Notes: generated from the letters alone by a model not told the origin. 64,000 nt of DNA from Arthrobacter sp. ES3-54 (GCF_029504395.1 NZ_JAQFIF010000004.1:124001-188000); one strand, 5' to 3'. Positions 19,590 through 30,801 are shown, counted from the first letter of the stretch. A program made the numbers and translations.

Positions 19590-20258
19590 ATGAGTGTCGA
19601 ATCAAGCTCCGCGGCGGGGACCGCCCCGGCGGGAAGTGGTCGCAGGGCTGAAAATCCCGTACCAGTCCAAGATGCGGTTGTGGCTCCCCAGGGGAGCCCG
19701 CCCTTTGCCGATCCGGCAGCTTTAGGTCTGGGCGCTTTCGCAATGACGACGTTTGTCCTCAGCGTCATCAATGCCGGCTTGATCCCCAAAGCGGTCGAAC
19801 CGGTAGTACTGGGACTTGCTCTGTTCTATGGCGGCATGGCGCAGTTCGCCGCAGGGATCTGGGAATTTGCGAACCGCAACGTTTTCGGTGCGACGGCTTT
19901 CTGCTCATACGGGGCCTTCTGGCTGTCCTTCTGGTTCTTGAGCCAGTTCAGCGCGGGAAGCCTTCCGGCTGCGGACGCCGGCAAAGCTGTTGGGCTCTAC
20001 CTTCTGGGCTGGGCAATCTTTACCGCTTACATGACGATTTCCGCTTGGCGCGTCAGCATGGGCGTCTTTGCCGTTTTCGTCTTCTTGACCCTGACCTTCA
20101 TTGCTCTGTTTCTGGGCGCTCTCTCCGGGGCAACCGGGCTGACGATGCTGGGCGGCTGGCTGGGGATCGTGACGGCGCTGATTGCCTGGTACTGCTCCCT
20201 GGCGGTGGTCGCGAACTCCACCTACAAACGGACTGTGCTTCCGGTGGGACGACGGTGA
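19590..20258 (+). CDS. satP: Acetate uptake transporter, GPR1/FUN34/SatP family
   Basis: 222 residues with six predicted membrane segments. After a 45-residue hydrophilic N-terminus comes the family hallmark region DPAALGLGAFAMTTFVLSV, then GLALFYGGMAQFAAGIWEFA. AAGGAG precedes the ATG. SatP proteins carry acetate (and succinate) with protons across the inner membrane. The gene stops six bases before acs, which makes a compact acetate uptake and activation pair. Confidence 0.9.
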   Translation: MSVESSSAAGTAPAGSGRRAENPVPVQDAVVAPQGSPPFADPAALGLGAFAMTTFVLSVINAGLIPKAVEPVVLGLALFYGGMAQFAAGIWEFANRNVFGATAFCSYGAFWLSFWFLSQFSAGSLPAADAGKAVGLYLLGWAIFTAYMTISAWRVSMGVFAVFVFLTLTFIALFLGALSGATGLTMLGGWLGIVTALIAWYCSLAVVANSTYKRTVLPVGRR

Positions 20259-20264
20259 CAGGCC

Positions 20265-22244
<1,980 letters not shown>

Positions 22245-22521
22245 TCGGCGCCCAGGAACGGCCGTCAATACACCCATGACACGATCTCCCCGAATTTCTC
22301 CACCAGGTCAACTCCTTTGCGGCAACCGGAACCTGCAACTTTTCGGGTGATCATGGCAGGGCTGTACATCCGTTGGGCGCTCTTCGCATGTTCCGTTAGG
22401 ACGGCCCGGATCACCGGCACCCGTACCGCTGCGGGGCAAGATGATGTCTCGGTAATCAACAAGACACCGACCCAGGGCCGGATGAGCCGGCCGAACGGCT
22501 GAGAAAGTCGAGCTCGCCGAT
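22245..22521. other. Gap without a supported gene
   Basis: No frame with a start, ribosome site and protein-like composition. Ends at the inverted repeat ahead of the recombinase gene. Confidence 0.5.
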
Positions 22522-22600
22522 GTCTCGCTAAAATCTCACCATAAATCGTCTCATCGGGGGCGCTCCGAGGGCTTTCCGAGTCAGAATGGCTTAGTGAGAC
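22522..22600 (+). promoter_or_regulatory. Inverted repeat spanning the recombinase start, candidate res site
   Basis: GTCTCGCTAA (22522-22531) and TTAGTGAGAC (22591-22600) are inverted copies with one mismatch; the second overlaps the GTG start. Serine resolvases commonly bind inverted repeats just upstream of their own gene. The subsite layout is not resolved. Confidence 0.4.
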
Positions 22601-23190
22601 AACTGGGATATACGCGCGTGAGCACTTCTAGCCAGGACGCCCAGCTCCAACTCGACGCCCTGGTCTCCGCCGGCGTGCAGAAACGCGACGTCTTCGCCGA
22701 CGTGACCTCTGGAAGCAAGACGGCAATCGAACGACCCGGGATGAAAAGGCTCCTCGAGTACGCCGAGGAGGGCGACACCGTCGTGGTGTGGCGGGTTGAC
22801 CGGTTGGGCAGGTCGCTGATCGACGTGCTCAACACAGTAACGCTGCTGCGCGACCGGGGTGTCCATGTGCGCTCGATCGCCGATGGGATTGACCCGACGA
22901 CCTCGACCGGGTGCATGATGCTGAATATGCTCGCTACCTTGGCTGAGTATGAGCGCGAGCTGATCGTCGAGCGGGTCAATGCCGGTATCGCCGCCGCGAG
23001 GCGGAACGGGGCCCGCTTCGGGCGGCCCTTAGCGGACCCGGCCGTCATCGCGGACAAGCTGGCGGTCGCCAAGGACGCCCGCGCAAAGGGACGCACCGCC
23101 GAAGACGCCGCCCGGCTCGTGGGCTGGAGCCGCGCAACCCTCTACCGCCACCAGCAAGCCTTCAGCGCCCGAAAGAGCGTCAGCTTATAG
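22594..23190 (+). CDS. Serine recombinase of the resolvase/invertase group
   Basis: 198 residues. The catalytic Ser is in LGYTRVSTSSQDAQLQLDAL (residue 10-12 region), with the arginines in WRVDRLGRSL and LAEYERELIVERV. A C-terminal helix-turn-helix (AEDAARLVGWSRATLYRHQ) binds DNA. Length and layout match Tn3-type resolvases. No transposase is visible within several kilobases, so the gene is orphaned or part of a degraded transposon. The GTG start has no clear ribosome site. It lies between acs and a block of damaged genes. Confidence 0.9.
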   Translation: MRQLGYTRVSTSSQDAQLQLDALVSAGVQKRDVFADVTSGSKTAIERPGMKRLLEYAEEGDTVVVWRVDRLGRSLIDVLNTVTLLRDRGVHVRSIADGIDPTTSTGCMMLNMLATLAEYERELIVERVNAGIAAARRNGARFGRPLADPAVIADKLAVAKDARAKGRTAEDAARLVGWSRATLYRHQQAFSARKSVSL

Positions 23191-23248
23191 CCATGTTCCG
23201 GGCGCCTGTCTTCGATTCTCCACTGCTCGTGGGTCAGGTTCCTGCGCG

Positions 23249-23848
23249 TCAGCGTGGCCTGCCGAGGGTGGCCAACAGGTCTTCGTGCAGCTCGAACCAG
23301 ACCTGGTGAGCCGAGTCCCGGTTGGTATCGCTGATCCAGGCCGTGTCCTGACGGGCGTGCTCCACGGCAGCTGTGAAGCGGGCGTGGTAACCGTCGAAGC
23401 GGGACAGGCCCGCGCTCAGGCGGGCCTCGAGGCTAGCCAGTCCGTCAGCGGCGCGGGCAAGGTCGGCCAGCACGTGTTCAAGGTCGGCCGGGGGCTAGGC
23501 CAGGCCCATCTCGGTCAGCTGCCAACGGGTGCATGCGCCGGCAACCAGGTTGTTCAGGGGGCCGAACCCGTCCAGTACCTCCTGCACCAGGGTACGTGTT
23601 CCGGTGGTGTCGAGTTCGGCGGCCAGCAGGTGCTCGCCGTGAGCCTTGCCGGCTTCCGTCAGCGACCAGCCGCTGTGGTCTGCGAAACGGGTCCAGGTGA
23701 CGTGCCCGGCCGCCTGTGCGTGCAGTAGCAGCGTTCGGACCGGGCCCTCTTCGAGCTCCGCGCGGGCGATGACGCGCTCGGTGCTGGCATACCCGAACAC
23801 GCGCACGGCGTGGAGCACCAAAAGGTCAGGAGTGCTGGTCTCGCTCAT
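23249..23848 (-). pseudogene. Winged-helix-type regulator interrupted by an in-frame TAG
   Basis: The frame from 23848 begins MSETSTPDLLVLHAVRVFGY and runs 117 codons, meets TAG at 23495-23497, and then continues in the same phase as coherent protein (LEHVLADLARAADGLASLEARL to LATLGRPR, stop at 23249). The two halves together are about 199 residues: an N-terminal winged-helix-like domain and a C-terminal helical domain. The start overlaps the stop of the PEP-utilizing fragment, so they were an operon. I infer a nonsense mutation; a 117-residue product might still be made. Confidence 0.62.
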
Positions 23849-24348
23849 TCGTCCTCCAACAGAGTGACGGTGCCTCGGGACCCGTCGACCAGGACCAGGG
23901 CGCCATTGGGCAGGCTGGTGGCTCCATGTACGTCGGTAACGGCGGGAATACCCAGTTCACGGGCCACAATTGCTGCATGCGCGAGGATGCCCCCGGTCTC
24001 GGTGACCGCTGCGGCCGCGCGGGCCAGCACCGGCGTCCACGCCGGGGAAGTGGCACGGCAAACCAGCACCTCGCCAGTCCTGAATCCGGCGAAGTCGTCC
24101 AGTCCGGACAGTATCCGCACCCGCCCTCGCGCGATACCTGGACTGGCCGGGGTCCCCGCAGCCAGAGTCCGGACACCGTCGACTGGAGCCGGTTCGGGTG
24201 TGCTGGCCGCGCGGCGGGTGATGGGACGGGCCTGCAGCACCCACACCACACCCTCAATGTCCAGGGCCCACTCCAGATCCTGCCCACCATCGAGCAGCAC
24301 CTCGATCCGCTGGGCCGCCTTTCGGGGCGAGAGGCTAAGCGCCCCGGG
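23845..24348 (-). pseudogene. PEP-utilizing (swivelling) domain, N-terminal ATP-grasp part missing
   Basis: About 151 residues from GTG 24300. It begins in the last segment of a PEP synthase/pyruvate-phosphate-dikinase-like ATP-grasp domain (DLEWALDIEGVVWVLQARPIT) and continues into the swivelling domain, with GTPASPGIARGRVRIL and the phosphohistidine motif TETGGILAHAAIVARELGIP. Relatives carry 300 or more residues of ATP-grasp before this point. Homologous sequence begins right after the selB stop and in the same phase, so the 5-prime part was probably lost in a deletion ending at selB. Activity as a kinase is unlikely. Confidence 0.72.
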
Positions 24349-26139
24349 TCACCGCACCACGGTGCGGTGACCGGCATCCAGGCGCCGGGTCCAGCCGCGT
24401 GAGTCCAGATATTCAAGCAACGGAACCGCGACCCGTCGAGTTGTGCCGAGGGCTTGGCGTGCCTGGCTTGTGGTGAAGGGCTGCTCCAAGCGGGCCAGTT
24501 CGCGCATCGCAAAGGCCGGTGCCGTAGGCAGCAGCACCACCCCATCGCGCAACCGCAACAGCCGCCCGGTGCGCTCGGCGGCAGCGAGCTCCCGGGCGCC
24601 CAGGCCCAGCGCGGCCAGCTCATCGGCTTCCGGGGCGTGGAAGGCGTCTGCAGTCAGCCTGCGCTCCAGCTCGGCGACCGCCGGCCCGACGGCGCCAAGG
24701 TTGCCTTTGGTGCCTGGAAGCCGGACGTGGCCGCCCTCCTGGTCGAGACCCGCTTCGCGGATGACCGGGTCAAGAAGCCGCTCATCGGGCAGGGTGAGGA
24801 GGTCCCGGGCCGCGCCCCGGGAAAGGCCCGGGGCGAGGGGATCGCGCTCATGCAGTTCCCCGAGGGCCGTGCGCAGCCGATGCTGCCATGCCTCGAAGAG
24901 GGGAGAGTGCACCCACCAGTCGCCGAGAACCCGGACGCCGGGGGGCGCCGCCTCGTGCGCAGACAGCAGCCCGAGCCGACGCAGGTGCTCTTCCTGCACC
25001 GCCCCGCGGCCTGCCACTTCCCCAAGCACGTCTCCGGCGGCGTCCATGCCTGCGAGCCGCTCAGCCCAGTGGACGCCGTCCCCGCGCCGCCGCAAGGCCG
25101 GCGGATCGGCGTCGAGCACCTGCGCGCCGCCCAGCACCGTGCGGGTCCCGGGGTCCCGCAGCACCAGACGGTCTCCGAGAACGAGCGGCAGGCGCCGGTC
25201 CAGGACAAGCCGGGCGTGGTCGGCACCGAAGGGGCGCAGCCGGGCCGGCACGGCAGCAGTGCCGGCATGCACCACGAGCTGCTCCGGTACGTCCGTATAG
25301 GCCACGCCGGTAGTGCGCTGGATGCCCAGGACGCCCGTGACGGGCCACGCGTCGGGAGTCAGCAGCGCGTCTCCCCGGCGGACGTCGGCGGCGGAAACAT
25401 CGCGCAGGTTCAGCGCCACCCGGTTGACCGGCCCCAGCGAAGAGTATGACGTGTCGCGGCTTTGCAGGCCGCGGACCACCACGGACCGCGAACCATCGTG
25501 GCCGAGCAGCTGCAGCCGGTCACCTTGAGCGAGCGTTCCCGCTGCCAATGTTCCGGTCACGACGGTTCCGGCACCCTTGATGGTAAACGAGCGGTCCACC
25601 CACAGCCGGAGCCGCCCTGTGGTGGCGGGGGCGGGCACCCCGGCCAGAACGCCGTCGAGCGTGGCACGCAGTTCGGCCAGGCCGGTGCCCTCGACGGCAG
25701 ACACAGCCACTGCGGGCGCATTCGCCAGGCCTGTCCCGGCCAGCTCTCTGCGGGTCCGGGCGAGCACTTCACCAATCTGCCCGGGCGCCCGGTCGGTCCG
25801 GCTTACGACTATGACGCCGTACTCGATGCCCAGCGCCGCGACGGCGTCCCGGTGGTCGCTTGACTGCGCCTGCCAGCCTTCATCGGCAGCGACGACGAAG
25901 CAGACGACGGGAGCGGGTCCGATTCCGGCGAGCATGTTCCCGAGGAATCGTTCGTGGCCCGGTACGTCCACGAAGGCAACATCCTGCCCGGAAGGCAACG
26001 TGGTCCAGGCGTAGCCCAGGTCAATGGTCAGCCCACGGCGCCGCTCTTCCTCCCAGCGGTCCGGCTCCATGCCGGTAAGCGCGCGCACGAGCGTGCTTTT
26101 GCCGCAATCGACGTGTCCGGCGGTGGCAACGACATGCAC
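24349..26139 (-). CDS. selB: Selenocysteine-specific translation elongation factor
   Basis: 596 residues. GTP-binding motifs: G1 GHVDCGKSTLVRAL at the N-terminus, G3 DVPGHERFLGNM, then VSRTDRAPGQ near the G4 position. Domains II and III follow, and the C-terminal third holds winged-helix modules (for example QARQALGTTRRVAVPLLEYLD) that in SelB bind the SECIS hairpin. SelB brings Sec-tRNA to in-frame UGA codons. GTG at 26139 lies three bases after the selA stop, so selA and selB are one operon. The family G4 motif is slightly different from canonical elongation factors. Confidence 0.95.
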   Translation of the reverse strand: MHVVATAGHVDCGKSTLVRALTGMEPDRWEEERRRGLTIDLGYAWTTLPSGQDVAFVDVPGHERFLGNMLAGIGPAPVVCFVVAADEGWQAQSSDHRDAVAALGIEYGVIVVSRTDRAPGQIGEVLARTRRELAGTGLANAPAVAVSAVEGTGLAELRATLDGVLAGVPAPATTGRLRLWVDRSFTIKGAGTVVTGTLAAGTLAQGDRLQLLGHDGSRSVVVRGLQSRDTSYSSLGPVNRVALNLRDVSAADVRRGDALLTPDAWPVTGVLGIQRTTGVAYTDVPEQLVVHAGTAAVPARLRPFGADHARLVLDRRLPLVLGDRLVLRDPGTRTVLGGAQVLDADPPALRRRGDGVHWAERLAGMDAAGDVLGEVAGRGAVQEEHLRRLGLLSAHEAAPPGVRVLGDWWVHSPLFEAWQHRLRTALGELHERDPLAPGLSRGAARDLLTLPDERLLDPVIREAGLDQEGGHVRLPGTKGNLGAVGPAVAELERRLTADAFHAPEADELAALGLGARELAAAERTGRLLRLRDGVVLLPTAPAFAMRELARLEQPFTTSQARQALGTTRRVAVPLLEYLDSRGWTRRLDAGHRTVVR

Positions 26140-26142
26140 GGT

Positions 26143-27474
26143 TCAGCCCGCCCTGCCTGCATCCGAACCCGTGAGGGTCGCCAGCGCCTGGCGCACCGCG
26201 TCGAGTATCCGGTCATCGTCCTCTTCGGGCACGCAGCGCAGATCGAGGAGGCAGGAGCCGTCGTGGACGCGCGGGAGCACGGCCGGGTCGCCGGTACGCA
26301 AGTGGCCCGCGAGCGCTTCGGGGAGCCGGAGCGCCCACCCCTGCAGGGCGACACCGGGTGCTCCGCCGCCGCCGACCCGGCCGTCGTGGGCGACGACCGG
26401 TACCCCGAGGGCCGCGGCGAGCCGGTCGGTACGGTTCCGCAACCACTCCGGGTCCGCGTGCAGGGCCCGGACAACCGGCGGTGCTTCGCCCGCGACCGTC
26501 GCCTCCAGCGCCGCGAGGGCAAGTTTGTCGGCACGTACCGCTCGGGCGAGCGGGTGGCGTGCCAGCCGGGAGATGATCTCCGTCCGGCCGAGCAGCAAAC
26601 CGGCCTGGGGTCCGCCCAGCAGTTTGTCGCCGCTGGCGATGACGACGTCGGCCCCGCTGGCCAGCGCGGTGGCAGCGTCCGGTTCTTCGGGAAGGTGCGG
26701 ATCGGGCGCCAGCAGTCCACTGCCGAGATCGGCCACGAGGGCAACCCCGTGCGCGGCTGCCAGCGGGCTCAGTTCGTCCAATGGAACAGCGGAGGTGAAT
26801 CCGTCCACCCGGAAGTTGCTCGGGTGGACCTTGAGTACGCAGCCGGTGGCCGGTCCGAGGGCGTCGGCGTAGTCCCGCAGGTGCGTCCGGTTGGTCATGC
26901 CCACCTCGCGCAGCGTCGCGCCCGTTGATTCGATCAGGTCCGGCAACCGGAAGCCGGCACCGATCTCAACCAGTTCGCCGCGGCTCACCACCACCTCCCG
27001 GCCGGCGGCGAGGGCCGTGGTGGCCAGCACCAGCGCCGCAGCCCCGTTGTTGACCACCAGCGCGTCCTCGGCAGCGGGACAGGCGGCGAGCAATGCAGCC
27101 CGGGCACCGGCGCCGCGGCGGGCACGGCTGCCGGTTGCCAGGTCGAGCTCCACGTCGACGTAGCCGCTGGCTGCGACAAGTGCTTCAACCGCGGCCGCAG
27201 ACAGCGGGGCGCGGCCGAGGTTGGTGTGGACGACTACGCCGGTTGCGTTGAGCACCGGGCGCAGGGTGGTCGCCGTGCGGGCAGCGACGGCGGCCAGCAG
27301 GGCCGGTTCCACCTGGCCGGGATCGAGTTCACCGCGCCGCGCCTGCTCCTGGGTTTGCCGGACGAGTTCGCGGATGAGCCGTGCACTCAGGCGTTTCCGG
27401 GCCGCGCGGACGGCCGGCAGTGCCAGCAGATCGTCGGTGCGCGGAATCAGGCGGCGGGGATCGACCTGGTCCAC
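26143..27474 (-). CDS. selA: L-seryl-tRNA(Sec) selenium transferase
   Basis: 443 residues from GTG 27474, chosen because AAGGAAGAGG lies just upstream and the frame further upstream runs into the tRNA-Sec gene. The N-terminus LIPRTDDLLALPAVR and the core VLNATGVVVHTNLGRAPLS are signatures. The pyridoxal-phosphate Lys lies in IASGDKLLGGPQAGLLLG. SelA converts Ser-tRNA(Sec) to Sec-tRNA(Sec) with selenophosphate. The tRNA gene is 38 bases upstream on the same strand, selB three bases downstream. Confidence 0.96.
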   Translation of the reverse strand: MDQVDPRRLIPRTDDLLALPAVRAARKRLSARLIRELVRQTQEQARRGELDPGQVEPALLAAVAARTATTLRPVLNATGVVVHTNLGRAPLSAAAVEALVAASGYVDVELDLATGSRARRGAGARAALLAACPAAEDALVVNNGAAALVLATTALAAGREVVVSRGELVEIGAGFRLPDLIESTGATLREVGMTNRTHLRDYADALGPATGCVLKVHPSNFRVDGFTSAVPLDELSPLAAAHGVALVADLGSGLLAPDPHLPEEPDAATALASGADVVIASGDKLLGGPQAGLLLGRTEIISRLARHPLARAVRADKLALAALEATVAGEAPPVVRALHADPEWLRNRTDRLAAALGVPVVAHDGRVGGGGAPGVALQGWALRLPEALAGHLRTGDPAVLPRVHDGSCLLDLRCVPEEDDDRILDAVRQALATLTGSDAGRAG

Positions 27475-27511
27475 AGTCCCTCTTCCTTCCGCGGCATTGC
27501 ATGCCGGTGGT

Positions 27512-27606
27512 TGGCGGAGGCGGACGGGAATCGAACCCGCCAGGCCGAGATACTCAGCCTCACCGGTTTTGAAGACCGGGGGGCCCACCAGGACCCGGAC
27601 GCCTCC
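27512..27606 (-). tRNA. selC: tRNA-Sec (anticodon UCA)
   Basis: Read on the minus strand: acceptor 5-prime end GGAGGCG pairs with CGCCTCC; the anticodon arm CCGGTCTTCAAAACCGG has loop CTTCAAA with anticodon TCA; a long extra arm (TGAGGCTGAGTATCTCGGCCT) follows; the T arm is GCGGGTTCGATTCCCGT; CCA is encoded at 27512-27514. 95 bases including CCA, which fits the long Sec tRNA and no other type. It sits between selA and the divergent selD. Confidence 0.95.
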
Positions 27607-27648
27607 GGGATCAATCTAGCAGATCGCCCACGGGGGTAACCTAGGGGA

Positions 27649-28674
27649 GTGAAAGAGACCGAGATGTCTATTCCGCAACTTAACAACGACGGCGTCGGCG
27701 CAGTCCGGCTCACCGGCTATGCCCACGGTGGTGGGTGCGCGTGCAAGATTCCGCCCGGCGAGCTCGAAGAAGCGGTGCGCGGCCTTACCGGCCAGCCAGG
27801 CGCGGACGTGCTGGTCGGTCTTGACAGCGGCGACGACGCAGCAGCCGTCCTGGTGCGCGGCGACCTGGCGGTACTGTCCACCGCCGATTTCTTCACTCCT
27901 GTGGTCGACGATGCCTTTGACTGGGGCCGGATCGCTGCCGCCAACGCGCTCTCGGACATTTACGCGATGGGCGGCCGCCCGATCATGGCGATCAATCTCG
28001 TCGGCTGGCCCCGCGGCGTGCTACCGCTGGAGTTGATGACTGAAGTACTCCGCGGCGGCCTGAGCGTCGCCTCCGAGGCGGCGTGCCCGGTGATTGGCGG
28101 GCATTCGATTGACGATCCGGAGCCGAAGTACGGCATGGCGGTCACGGGCGTCGCCCATCCCGACCGGTTGCTGCGCAACGACGCCGCCCAGCCCGGGCTG
28201 CCGCTCACGCTCACCAAGCCGATCGGCGTCGGACTGCTCAATAACCGGCACAAGCAGACCGGTGAAGTGTTCGCGGAAGCGGTAGCGACGATGTCGCGTC
28301 TCAACCGCGACGCCGCCGAGTCCGCGGTGGCGGCCGGCGTGCGTGCGGCCACGGACGTGACGGGCTTCGGCCTGCTTGGACATTTGTACAAGATGTGCCG
28401 CGCCTCCGGAGTGGGGGCAGTGATCGACCGGACGGCGGTGCCACTCGTCGAGGGCGCCCGGGAGGCGTTGCGGGAGGGCTTTGTCTCCGGCGGGACGCGG
28501 CGCAACCTCGATTGGGTTCGACCGCACCTACGGCCCGCCGCGGGCGTCACCGAAGACGATCTGCTGCTGCTGGCCGATGCACAGACCTCCGGCGGCCTGC
28601 TCGTCGTCGGCGAGGTGCCCGGCTATCCAGTGATCGGGCATACCGTCGTCGGCCAGGGCATCGAGATCCGCTGA
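27649..28674 (+). CDS. selD: Selenide, water dikinase (selenophosphate synthetase)
   Basis: 336-341 residues; start is GTG 27649 or ATG 27664, the latter with GAAAGAG upstream. The glycine-rich N-terminal loop HGGGCACKIPPGEL holds the catalytic Cys and Lys; in some organisms this Cys is itself Sec, but here it is Cys. Further family motifs: DDAAAVLV, ADFFTPVVDD, NALSDIYAMGG, GGHSIDDPEPKYG. SelD makes selenophosphate from selenide and ATP, the selenium donor for SelA. Divergent from selC-selA-selB, so all four sel genes lie within 4.4 kb. Confidence 0.95.
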   Translation: MKETEMSIPQLNNDGVGAVRLTGYAHGGGCACKIPPGELEEAVRGLTGQPGADVLVGLDSGDDAAAVLVRGDLAVLSTADFFTPVVDDAFDWGRIAAANALSDIYAMGGRPIMAINLVGWPRGVLPLELMTEVLRGGLSVASEAACPVIGGHSIDDPEPKYGMAVTGVAHPDRLLRNDAAQPGLPLTLTKPIGVGLLNNRHKQTGEVFAEAVATMSRLNRDAAESAVAAGVRAATDVTGFGLLGHLYKMCRASGVGAVIDRTAVPLVEGAREALREGFVSGGTRRNLDWVRPHLRPAAGVTEDDLLLLADAQTSGGLLVVGEVPGYPVIGHTVVGQGIEIR

Positions 28675-28705
28675 AGCCAAGATCACCTAAACCACGGCAG
28701 ACCCG

Positions 28706-29794
28706 TCAGCCGGCAGTAGTGATCGAATCGCCGGTGATGCCGGCGGCGCGGCGGGCGGCGAGACGGTTCTTCTGCGGTTCGATCGTGTAACGCGGGTCCC
28801 TGGCCGAGGAAAGGCCGGCCTCGAACACGCCGAACCGCGTCAGCGCCGAGGCGGCCAGCAATGCCAGTCCCGAAGCCGCGGCCACCGCCCGGTTGCGTCC
28901 GCCCAGCAGTGTCCCCAGTCCGCCGGCAGCCGCCAACCGCTCGCTCCATTTCAGCATGACACCTGCCTTGCCCTGGTGCAGGGGCTCGGCCACCACCGGG
29001 TCCATCCGGTGCCCCATCACCCGCATAGCAACCACGTCACCCATCACGCCCAGCACAGCAAGTTTTCGGGCCGGACCCGCCTCTTGGACCGGAGTCGTGA
29101 TCATCGCGAGCCCGGCAGAAGCGAGGGCCGCGGAACTCACGAAAACGAATGGCAATTCCTCGTGCGCCGCGTTCCAGGTGGGTGTGGCCGTGTCACCGAG
29201 CAGGACCGCCGTGTACGCCGCCAGCGGTCCGGCGAAAAGCGCGGCCTCGAAGCCCGCCGGTCCCTCGACCGCTTGCAGCAAGTTCCGCAACGGACCCAGC
29301 GGCAACCGCGCCCCGGTCATCCGATCGACTTCCGCTGCCGCCGAGACGGCCGTGCCGACGCTGAACGCGCTCAGGATCCACGAGCCCACACTCATCGGTG
29401 AGGTCAGCTTGATGGTCCGCAGCATGTTCAGGAAGCGCTCCGGCCTGCCGAGATCCTTCACCAGGGCAACAGCACCGAAGCTCACCGCCGTCAAGGCACT
29501 CAGCCGGGCATTCCGGCGCAGCGTCGGCCGCCCGGTCAGCTGCCCGCCGAGACCAAGCAGCGCGGAACCGGCTGCGACACCGCCAAGGAACAGGTAGGCG
29601 GCCACATCTTCGGTCCAGGGTGCCGGCTTGACCACCGGACGGCCGTAGTACGAGGTGAATTCCGGCTCCGGGACCATAGGCATTTCACGGGAACCGTCAC
29701 CGACGTCGCGGCGTCCGGTGCCGCGCTTGCCGCCAGCCCGACGACGGCGGGCAGGCTCGGGCGGCCGAAAGCTGTCGAACTCAGAGTGGGTCAC
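28706..29794 (-). CDS. NrfD-type membrane subunit of formate dehydrogenase
   Basis: 362 residues. A basic N-terminal 60 residues precede about eight hydrophobic segments starting at AAYLFLGGVAAGSALLGLGG. The NrfD/PsrC features are visible in TSPMSVGSWILSAFSV and KDLGRPERFLNMLR. Such subunits anchor an iron-sulfur protein to the membrane and exchange electrons with menaquinone. GTG at 29794 overlaps the stop of the iron-sulfur subunit by four bases, so the two are translationally coupled. Its stop is 32 bases from the convergent selD stop. Confidence 0.88.
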   Translation of the reverse strand: MTHSEFDSFRPPEPARRRRAGGKRGTGRRDVGDGSREMPMVPEPEFTSYYGRPVVKPAPWTEDVAAYLFLGGVAAGSALLGLGGQLTGRPTLRRNARLSALTAVSFGAVALVKDLGRPERFLNMLRTIKLTSPMSVGSWILSAFSVGTAVSAAAEVDRMTGARLPLGPLRNLLQAVEGPAGFEAALFAGPLAAYTAVLLGDTATPTWNAAHEELPFVFVSSAALASAGLAMITTPVQEAGPARKLAVLGVMGDVVAMRVMGHRMDPVVAEPLHQGKAGVMLKWSERLAAAGGLGTLLGGRNRAVAAASGLALLAASALTRFGVFEAGLSSARDPRYTIEPQKNRLAARRAAGITGDSITTAG

Positions 29795-30801
29795 GCGCGC
29801 CCTCCCAGGAAAGCCAGCGCCGCAGCGGCGACCATGCCGGCGACGGCCATACCGGCCCGCCGGTACATCTGCGGCAGATCGGCTGTGGGCACTCTCGGAT
29901 CCGGCGGAAGTCCATACACTTCCGGTTCGTCGAGCAGGAGGAAGACCGCTCCGGTTCCGCCGACGCCGTCGAGTTCGTTCGCACCATAGAGCCTGGCTTC
30001 CGTGAGTCCCTGCTGGTGCAGCGAGACCACCCGTTCCCGGGCCGTCTCCACCATGTCGTCGTGGTTGCCGAATTTGATGGATGTCGTCGGACAGGCTTTA
30101 GCGCAAGCGGGCGTCTCATCGTTGACCAGGCGGTCGTAGCACAGCGTGCACTTCTGGGCGACGCCGACGTTGGGGACGGCGGGATGCTTGGCGTGCTGCT
30201 CCTCCCGCTGGGCTGCCACCGCCACCATGCCGTCGCTGCGGCGCTCAATCACGCCGAACGGACACCCGGCGACGCAGGTTCCGCAGCCGTTGCACACGTC
30301 GTCCTGGACCACCACAGTGCCGAACTCCGTGCGGAAAAGCGCTCCGGTCGGGCAGACATCCAGGCACCCGGCGTGCGTGCAGTGCTTGCAGACATCAGAG
30401 GACATCAACCAACGGAAGTCTGCCGTGTCCGGGGGCGTCGTATCCACGTTCGCCAGGTCCGGACCGGCGGACGCTGCCGTCGGGGGAGGGCCGATGCGGG
30501 GCATGCCCAGATTGACCAGCGCGCGCCCGGACTCCCGCGCCTCGGTAATGCGTTCCTGGCCCTGTTCAACGAAGGCGACATGCCGCCAGGTGCTGGCGCC
30601 GAGCCCTCCGGTGTTGTCATAGGAGGATTCCAGCAGCTCCAGGTTCCCGTCTTGGGGGTTATGGTTCCACTCCTTGCAGGCCACTTCGCACGCCTTGCAG
30701 CCGATGCAGATGGAGGTGTCTGTGAAGAACCCCTTGCGGGGCTGCTGATCCTCCCACCGGGCATCGGCGGCGGGGTCGGTCGGTCCGGACAGCTGGCCCA
30801 T
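29791..30801 (-). CDS. Formate dehydrogenase iron-sulfur (beta) subunit
   Basis: 336 residues with four [4Fe-4S] cysteine groups: CIGCKACEVACKEWN (about 32-44), CKHCTHAGCLDVCPTGAL (about 137-150), CNGCGTCVAGCPFG (about 170-181) and CTLCYDRL...CAKACPT (about 217-240). A C-terminal hydrophobic segment AGMAVAGMVAAAALAF could anchor it. It carries electrons from the molybdenum subunit to the NrfD subunit. Between fdh alpha (113-base gap) and the NrfD gene (overlap). Confidence 0.93.
   Translation of the reverse strand: MGQLSGPTDPAADARWEDQQPRKGFFTDTSICIGCKACEVACKEWNHNPQDGNLELLESSYDNTGGLGASTWRHVAFVEQGQERITEARESGRALVNLGMPRIGPPPTAASAGPDLANVDTTPPDTADFRWLMSSDVCKHCTHAGCLDVCPTGALFRTEFGTVVVQDDVCNGCGTCVAGCPFGVIERRSDGMVAVAAQREEQHAKHPAVPNVGVAQKCTLCYDRLVNDETPACAKACPTTSIKFGNHDDMVETARERVVSLHQQGLTEARLYGANELDGVGGTGAVFLLLDEPEVYGLPPDPRVPTADLPQMYRRAGMAVAGMVAAAALAFLGGRA

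Noticed and set aside
24349..24351. SelB TGA as a second selenocysteine codon reading into the PEP domain
   Set aside because: The frame does continue, but SelB is complete at this point, the downstream part belongs to another family, and no SECIS hairpin was seen after this TGA.
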